Shown: positions 6,734-10,946 of the stretch, piece after piece
How positions within the stretch are numbered: the stretch's first letter is position 1
Layout: each line of letters starts with the position of its first letter
Assembly (NCBI GenBank): GCA_902783825.1
Contig: CACZSJ010000187.1
Location: 1-10,946 of the forward strand
DNA from: Oscillospiraceae bacterium
GTDB taxonomy: Bacteria > Bacillota > Clostridia > Oscillospirales > Oscillospiraceae
Direction of reading: 5' to 3'
Length of the DNA: 10,946 nucleotides
Made by a program: the position numbers and the translations under genes
Notes under the pieces: generated by a model
What the model saw: only the letters and a program-made list of their open reading frames with translations
The model's database searches: none
Told to the model about the DNA's origin: nothing

Positions 6734-9582
6734 TATTCCGTCGTTTCCTCCGTCTGTTTTTCCAGCAGCGGTTTCAAGAATTGCCCGGTAAAGCTATCTT
6801 CGCAGGCAGCGCATTCCTCAGGAGTTCCAGCAAACACCTGGTACCCGCCGGCATCGCCGCCCTCGGGGCCCAAATCGATGATATAATCTGCTACCTTGAT
6901 GACATCCAAATTGTGCTCAATGACCACAACGGTATTTCCCGCCTGTACAAAGCGATCCAGAATGCTGATCAGCTTATGCACGTCGGCAATATGCAAGCCA
7001 GTGGTAGGTTCATCCAGAATGTATACCGTGCTGCCCGTGCTTCGCTTAGATAACTCGGTGGCAAGCTTCACACGCTGCGCCTCACCACCGGAGAGCGTGG
7101 TGCTTGACTGTCCAAGTTTGATATAGCCAAGCCCAACATCATAGAGCGTTTGAATCTTATTATAAATCTTCTGCTGGTTGGAAAAGAAGTTGCAGGCTTC
7201 TTCCACCGTCATATCCAGAACCTCTGCGATGTTTTTCCCTTTGAATCGCACCTCCAGGGTCTCTCGATTGTATCGCTTACCTCCACAAACGTCACACGGA
7301 ACATACACATCCGGCAGGAAGTGCATTTCGATCTTCAACAGACCGTCACCGGAACAGGCCTCGCAGCGTCCGACCTTGACGTTAAAAGAGAAGCGCCCCT
7401 GATTGTAGCCACGCAAACGTGCGTCCTGTGTGGATGCAAACAGATCTCGGATATCATTGAACGCGCCGGTATAGGTTGCCGGATTGGAGCGTGGGGTCCG
7501 CCCGATCGGGCTTTGATCCAGGGCGATCACCTTGTCCACGTAGGAAAGGCCATCGATTCCCTCGCATTTTCCGGGGCGAACTTTTACACGGTTTTTTTCT
7601 GCCGCCAGTGTTTTATACAACACTTCGTTGATGAGCGAAGATTTGCCGCTGCCGGATACGCCGGTTACACAAATCAGAGTACCCAGCGGCAAGCGAACAT
7701 CGATATTCTTTAGATTATTCTCCTGAGCGCCGCGGATTACAAGGCTTTTTCCATTCCCTTTTCGGCGGGATGAAGGGACAGGAATCCGCTTTTGACCGCT
7801 GAGATACTGTCCGGTAATCGACTCTCTGCAGGCACAAATATCTTCAATGGTTCCGGAACATACAACTTGGCCGCCGTTGATGCCGGCACCGGGACCGATG
7901 TCAATGATATGGTCAGCTTCCCGCATCGTCTCTTCATCGTGCTCCACAACGATCAGAGTATTGCCCAAATCCCGCAGTTGCTTGAGCGTTCGCAGAAGCT
8001 TCGCATTGTCCCGCTGGTGCAGACCGATGCTGGGCTCATCCAAAATGTAGAGAACGCCCATAAGACTGGAGCCAATTTGCGTTGCCAGCCGAATCCGCTG
8101 GCTTTCCCCTCCGGAGAGAGTGGCAGCCGTGCGAGCAAGCGACAGGTACCCCAAGCCCACGCTTTGCAGAAAGCCAAGACGCGCCTTGATTTCCTTGAGA
8201 ATCCGCTCAGCAATGATCATTTCTTTTTCACTGAGCTGGAGCGCTTCCAAGAAGTCCAACGCCTTAAACACAGAGAGTGCAGTAAATTCCGTAATGCTAA
8301 TTCCGCCGACCGTCACAGCCAAGGCCGACTTTTTCAGGCGTTGTCCATGACAGTCTGGACAGGGAGTTTCAGACATGCAATCTTCAATATCTGCTCGCAT
8401 GGCCGGGCTTTGCGTTTCCTTGTAGCGTCGTTCCAAATTGTTGACAATGCCCTCAAATGGACGTTTGATGACCCCAAATCCCTCATTCTTCTCATAGCGA
8501 AGCTGCAAGGGCTCACCTTTTGTGCCATACATGATCGCGTCAATGGCTTCCTTCGGCAGATTCTGAAGCGGATCTGTCAGTTTAAAATGATACTTCCTCC
8601 CAAGGGCTTCAAAGTACATTTTGGAAATGGTGTCCCCACGGACATTCCCCCAGCCGCTGGCCGTAATTCCCCCGTCCATAATGCTGAGTTTGGGATTCGG
8701 CATAATCAGCTCCGGATCCACCAGCATCTGCATGCCGAGACCCGTGCAAGTAGGACAGGCGCCATAGGGATTATTAAACGAGAACAGGCGCGGCGCCAAT
8801 TCCTCAATGGAAATTCCGCAATCCTCACAGGCGTAATTTTGCGAAAAAGAGATTTGTTTCTTTTCATCTATCAGATCCACATACAGCAATCCCCCGGACA
8901 ATGCCAATGCTGTCTCCGCGGAATCAGTAAGCCGGCGTAGAATATCCGGTTTGATGACCAGTCGATCTACTACGATTTCGATGTTATGCTTTTTGTTCTT
9001 CTCCAGGCGAATCTCTTCCGCAAGATCATAGGAGATACCATCCACTCTGACACGCACATAACCGGATCGCTTCGCGTCCTCAAACACTTTGGCGTGCTCA
9101 CCTTTACGCCCGATTATCACGGGAGCCAACAGTTGAATTCTGCTCCCCTGCGGCAATTCAAGGATACGGTCTACAATCTGGTCAATGCTCTGCTGATGGA
9201 TTTCTTTTCCGCATTTCGGACAGTGCGGGACCCCAACCCGAGCCCAGAGAAGGCGCAGGTAATCATAGATCTCCGTCACGGTGCCCACGGTAGAGCGCGG
9301 GTTCTTGGATGTGGTCTTTTGATCAATGGAAATCGCCGGTGAGAGCCCTTCAATATAGTCAACATCCGGTTTGTCCATCTGCCCAAGGAACATTCGCGCA
9401 TAAGAACTCAAGCTTTCCACATAGCGGCGCTGTCCTTCGGCATAAAGAGTATCAAATGCCAAACTGGATTTTCCGCTACCGGACAGTCCAGTCACCACCA
9501 CCATCTTATTGCGTGGAATCTCCAGATCAAAGTTTTTTAAGTTGTTCTCTCTTGCGCCTTTGATAAAAATGCTCTCTTGCAT
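6733..9582 (-). CDS. uvrA: UvrA, nucleotide excision repair damage-recognition ATPase
   Basis: A 949-residue ABC-type ATPase that, as a dimer with UvrB, scans DNA for bulky lesions and starts excision repair. It has two nucleotide-binding halves. The first has Walker A GLSGSGKSS (32-40), signature LSGGESQ (489-495) and ILDEPSIGLH (513-522). The second has Walker A GVSGSGKSS (641-649), signature LSGGEAQ (830-836) and ILDEPTTGLH (855-864). Zinc-type cysteine pairs are at 121/124, 252/255, 276/279, 408/411, 740/743 and 763/766. All expected motifs are intact and the length is normal. The ATG at 9582 is two bases after the ybaK stop and has AGAGGAG about five bases before it. No uvrB or uvrC is in the window and no LexA-type operator is seen upstream. 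Confidence 0.98.
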   Translation of the reverse strand: MQESIFIKGARENNLKNFDLEIPRNKMVVVTGLSGSGKSSLAFDTLYAEGQRRYVESLSSYARMFLGQMDKPDVDYIEGLSPAISIDQKTTSKNPRSTVGTVTEIYDYLRLLWARVGVPHCPKCGKEIHQQSIDQIVDRILELPQGSRIQLLAPVIIGRKGEHAKVFEDAKRSGYVRVRVDGISYDLAEEIRLEKNKKHNIEIVVDRLVIKPDILRRLTDSAETALALSGGLLYVDLIDEKKQISFSQNYACEDCGISIEELAPRLFSFNNPYGACPTCTGLGMQMLVDPELIMPNPKLSIMDGGITASGWGNVRGDTISKMYFEALGRKYHFKLTDPLQNLPKEAIDAIMYGTKGEPLQLRYEKNEGFGVIKRPFEGIVNNLERRYKETQSPAMRADIEDCMSETPCPDCHGQRLKKSALAVTVGGISITEFTALSVFKALDFLEALQLSEKEMIIAERILKEIKARLGFLQSVGLGYLSLARTAATLSGGESQRIRLATQIGSSLMGVLYILDEPSIGLHQRDNAKLLRTLKQLRDLGNTLIVVEHDEETMREADHIIDIGPGAGINGGQVVCSGTIEDICACRESITGQYLSGQKRIPVPSSRRKGNGKSLVIRGAQENNLKNIDVRLPLGTLICVTGVSGSGKSSLINEVLYKTLAAEKNRVKVRPGKCEGIDGLSYVDKVIALDQSPIGRTPRSNPATYTGAFNDIRDLFASTQDARLRGYNQGRFSFNVKVGRCEACSGDGLLKIEMHFLPDVYVPCDVCGGKRYNRETLEVRFKGKNIAEVLDMTVEEACNFFSNQQKIYNKIQTLYDVGLGYIKLGQSSTTLSGGEAQRVKLATELSKRSTGSTVYILDEPTTGLHIADVHKLISILDRFVQAGNTVVVIEHNLDVIKVADYIIDLGPEGGDAGGYQVFAGTPEECAACEDSFTGQFLKPLLEKQTEETTE

Positions 9583-9584
9583 GT

Positions 9585-10067
9585 TTACTCCTCTGACACC
9601 AGGTCTGCTGTAACGCCGCGGGTCAATTGCATCAAGCTCTGGGGAGCCAGCTCAAGCTGCCAGCCGATTTTGCCTGCGCTGACAGCTACGGTTTTAAGCT
9701 TCTCCAGGCTGTCGTGAAAAAAAGTTTGATATTGTTTTTTCATCCCAATGGGAGAGCAACCGCCCCGCACATATCCGGTCAAAGCTAAGAGCTCCTTCAC
9801 CGGGACCATTGCTATGGATTTCTCTCCTGCCGCCTTTGCCGCTTTTTTTAGATTCAGCTCACAGCATACGGGGATCACAAAAACGTAGATTCGTCTACTG
9901 GCACCGCTGCATACAAGCGTTTTCCAGACAGCCCGGGGTTCTAAGCCCGTCATTGCAGCAACCTGCATGCCATCTACCGCTTCATTTCCGTGGGGATAGC
10001 TGTGTGACAGATAGCGAATGCCTTTCTGTTCCAGGATGCGCATGACATTGGTTTTTTGTTCTTGCAA
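9585..10067 (-). CDS. ybaK: YbaK/EbsC-family Cys-tRNA(Pro) deacylase
   Basis: A 160-residue single-domain member of the YbaK/ProXp editing family, which hydrolyses Cys-tRNA(Pro) made by mistake by prolyl-tRNA synthetase. The key lysine of the substrate pocket is Lys49 in AVWKTL. The second hallmark is GYVRGGCSPIGMKK (near 98-111), and the C-terminal VSAGKIGWQLELAP is also typical. The start is TTG at 10067. It is supported by an AAAGGCGGGG site (10075-10084) seven bases upstream and by the family-like KTNVMRIL N-terminus; an ATG eight codons on would cut this off. It is the first gene after the promoter at 10121-10149 and precedes uvrA by two bases. The link to DNA repair appears positional rather than functional. 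Confidence 0.94.
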   Translation of the reverse strand: MQEQKTNVMRILEQKGIRYLSHSYPHGNEAVDGMQVAAMTGLEPRAVWKTLVCSGASRRIYVFVIPVCCELNLKKAAKAAGEKSIAMVPVKELLALTGYVRGGCSPIGMKKQYQTFFHDSLEKLKTVAVSAGKIGWQLELAPQSLMQLTRGVTADLVSEE

Positions 10068-10074
10068 AGCGATT

Positions 10075-10084
10075 CCCCGCCTTT
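10075..10084 (-). promoter_or_regulatory. Ribosome binding site that supports the ybaK TTG start
   Basis: The purine-rich AAAGGCGGGG on the minus strand ends seven bases before the TTG at 10067. No comparable site precedes the next in-frame ATG (10043), where the upstream bases are A-rich coding sequence. This decides the start codon choice. Confidence 0.6.
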
Positions 10085-10111
10085 CCCACAGTGCTGCGGC
10101 AACCGATCCTT

Positions 10112-10145
10112 AACCACTTTATTATAGCTTACTTTGGGAGTGGTT
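10112..10145. promoter_or_regulatory. Inverted repeat across the ybaK promoter (candidate operator)
   Basis: AACCACT (10112-10118) and AGTGGTT (10139-10145) are exact reverse complements separated by 20 bases. The -10 hexamer lies between them and one arm overlaps the end of the -35. The other arm covers the predicted transcription start. The centre-to-centre distance is 27 bp, longer than one typical dimer site, so it could bind two protomers or be chance. No known regulator consensus is recognised, including the Gram-positive LexA box (GAAC-N4-GTTC). Confidence 0.35.
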
Positions 10146-10149
10146 TCAA
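10121..10149 (-). promoter_or_regulatory. Predicted strong sigma-A promoter for the ybaK-uvrA-...-ispF operon
   Basis: On the minus strand TTGAAA (10144-10149, four of six -35 matches) is followed after exactly 17 bases by a perfect TATAAT (10121-10126). Transcription would start near 10114 and give a leader of roughly 45 bases before the ybaK TTG. No other promoter of this quality was noticed before the ispF stop, so it may drive all seven genes. The inference is from consensus only. Confidence 0.75.
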
Positions 10150-10187
10150 CAAGGAAAATCCAAAGAAAAACAGCTCCACAGAATTTG

Positions 10188-10229
10188 GCAAGCGCCCCGG
10201 GCTTTCATGAAGCTTCTCAGGGCGCTTGC
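10188..10229 (-). terminator. Long nested hairpin between the U32 gene and ybaK, probable terminator
   Basis: Exact 10-bp arms GCAAGCGCCC (10188-10197) and GGGCGCTTGC (10220-10229) enclose a 22-base loop. The loop contains a smaller stem (GCTT/AAGC within 10201-10213). It lies about 70 bases past the U32 stop and about 40 bases before the next promoter, where a terminator is expected. The bases directly after the stem on the minus strand are CAAATTCTG rather than a T tract; a T5 run comes only some 18 bases later. It may be a weak or factor-dependent terminator or a 3'-end protecting structure. Bases 10230-10298 hold nothing else recognised. Confidence 0.5.
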
Positions 10230-10298
10230 TGGATCAAGTGTTATATATGGGCGTTGGAAAACCGAATCGATTGAACGAGCATTGTGCCATCAGCTCCC

Positions 10299-10946
10299 TC
10301 ATTCTTTCCGCTTTCGTATGATTGTGCCGGCCGACGCAAAACGCGGAAGGCGCATATGCAGCTCCATCATGGCACGGCGGGTATCGGTAAGCCGTTGCCC
10401 CTCCTGGTCATAAATGTCACCGACTGTAAACCCAAGGGGCGGCAGCCCCGGGAGCAGCAGTTCCAAACGGTCGCCAGGAAAAAACTTGTTGCGCTGGGTC
10501 AACGTGGCATTGCCTTCTGCGTCACAGTCGACGACCACGGCCATGATTTCCGCCTTGCTGTCGTATAGGGAGTTGGCGTAATGCTCTCCTGGCTGCTGGA
10601 AATAGAAACCCGTGGAATAGGGACGGTGACTGACCATCTCCGTCTCCTCAACCCAAAGCGGATCCAATGGGTTGCCAGCAAGCGCCGCATCCAAAGCCTG
10701 ACGATAGGCATTGGTCGTAACAGCCGTGTAATAGGCCGACTTCATGCGCCCTTCGATTTTCAGGCTGCTCACCCCAGCCTCCAGCAATTCGGGGATATGT
10801 TCAATCATACACAAATCACGGGAGTTGAGGATATGGGTCCCCTCGTCCTCGGTGATTTCGAAATACTCACCCGGTCGTGTTTCTTCCACCAGATGGTATT
10901 TCCAACGGCAGGGCTGGGCGCATTGGCCACGGTTGGCATCGCGTCC
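10299..10946 (-). CDS. U32 family protein (TrhP/YegQ-like), C-terminal part; start outside the window
   Basis: The reading frame is open to the right edge, so only the last 215 codons are present. The fragment begins with GRDANRGQCAQPCRW, the conserved U32 segment whose two cysteines are thought to help bind an iron-sulfur cluster. It continues with NSRDLCMIEHIPEL and AGVSSLKIEGRMKSAYY, both strongly typical of the family, then a C-terminal beta-rich domain ending TIIRKRKE. Despite the peptidase name, the closest studied relatives (TrhP of B. subtilis and E. coli, RlhA) are RNA hydroxylation enzymes; the TrhP type makes 5-hydroxyuridine in tRNA wobble positions. The bacterial TrhP-like assignment is inferred from motif resemblance. 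An internal GTG at 10889 is not the start, since conserved sequence continues upstream of it. The gene is separated from ybaK by a hairpin and a promoter. Confidence 0.9.
   Translation of the reverse strand, partial: GRDANRGQCAQPCRWKYHLVEETRPGEYFEITEDEGTHILNSRDLCMIEHIPELLEAGVSSLKIEGRMKSAYYTAVTTNAYRQALDAALAGNPLDPLWVEETEMVSHRPYSTGFYFQQPGEHYANSLYDSKAEIMAVVVDCDAEGNATLTQRNKFFPGDRLELLLPGLPPLGFTVGDIYDQEGQRLTDTRRAMMELHMRLPRFASAGTIIRKRKE

Noticed and set aside
7792..8940. A 382-codon open frame on the plus strand, antisense to uvrA
   Set aside because: It lies wholly inside uvrA, whose motifs are intact. Its translation shows no recognisable domain, and long antisense frames are common opposite uvrA because of codon composition.
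10160..10188. A CCAAA/TTTGG inverted repeat next to the long hairpin
   Set aside because: Only five base pairs around a 19-base AT-rich loop, overlapping the stronger hairpin; expected by chance.
10068..10298. A LexA/SOS box upstream of ybaK-uvrA
   Set aside because: Only isolated half-site-like GAAC words occur, none with GTTC at four-base spacing, so SOS control cannot be claimed.
1..10946. CRISPR arrays, tRNA or rRNA genes, insertion sequences, phage or defence genes
   Set aside because: No regularly spaced direct repeats, cloverleaf patterns, transposase motifs or terminal repeats were seen. All long frames are accounted for by housekeeping families.

Overview
The window is a compact bacterial chromosomal segment in which every recognisable gene lies on the minus strand. 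Protein families and gene style point to Bacillota, class Clostridia. The signs are a RecD2-type helicase rather than RecBCD, an MreB/Mbl-like actin, a DUF3343 protein paired with a class-V aminotransferase, strong AGGAGG-like ribosome binding sites, and ATG/GTG/TTG starts. Mixed base composition would suit an Oscillospiraceae-like gut clostridium, but that family-level guess is weak. I see no phage, transposon, CRISPR array, tRNA or rRNA.

Read in the direction of transcription (right to left), the window opens with the 3' part of a U32-family gene (10299-10946) whose start lies outside. A 230-base gap follows. It holds a long nested hairpin (10188-10229) and a near-consensus sigma-A promoter (10121-10149) with an inverted repeat across its core. 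From this promoter a tightly packed run of seven genes could be read as one message: ybaK (Cys-tRNA(Pro) deacylase), uvrA, recD2, a comF-type phosphoribosyltransferase gene, an mreB-like gene, ispD and ispF. Junctions are 2 nt, a TAATG overlap, 1 nt, 28 nt, 12 nt and a 23-nt overlap. The products join translation quality control, nucleotide excision repair and recombination, a competence-type PRTase, a cytoskeletal protein and two steps of the MEP isoprenoid pathway. This looks like a housekeeping operon rather than one dedicated system.

After ispF there are two back-to-back hairpins, the second an intrinsic terminator (1491-1530). A second promoter-like sequence (1555-1583) overlaps the ispF stop. 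If it is real, the terminator lies in the leader of the next pair, a DUF3343 sulfur/selenium-carrier-like gene and a cysteine desulfurase-like gene that overlap by GTGA. The last 76 bases hold a third promoter-like sequence reading out of the window. It shares a 12-bp core with the ybaK promoter.

No clearly new system is visible. The most notable protein-level oddity is the MreB-like protein, where Ser132 sits at the position normally held by the catalytic glutamate of MreB. Several other normally conserved MreB positions also differ. The most notable regulatory oddity is the terminator in the probable leader of the DUF3343-desulfurase pair.
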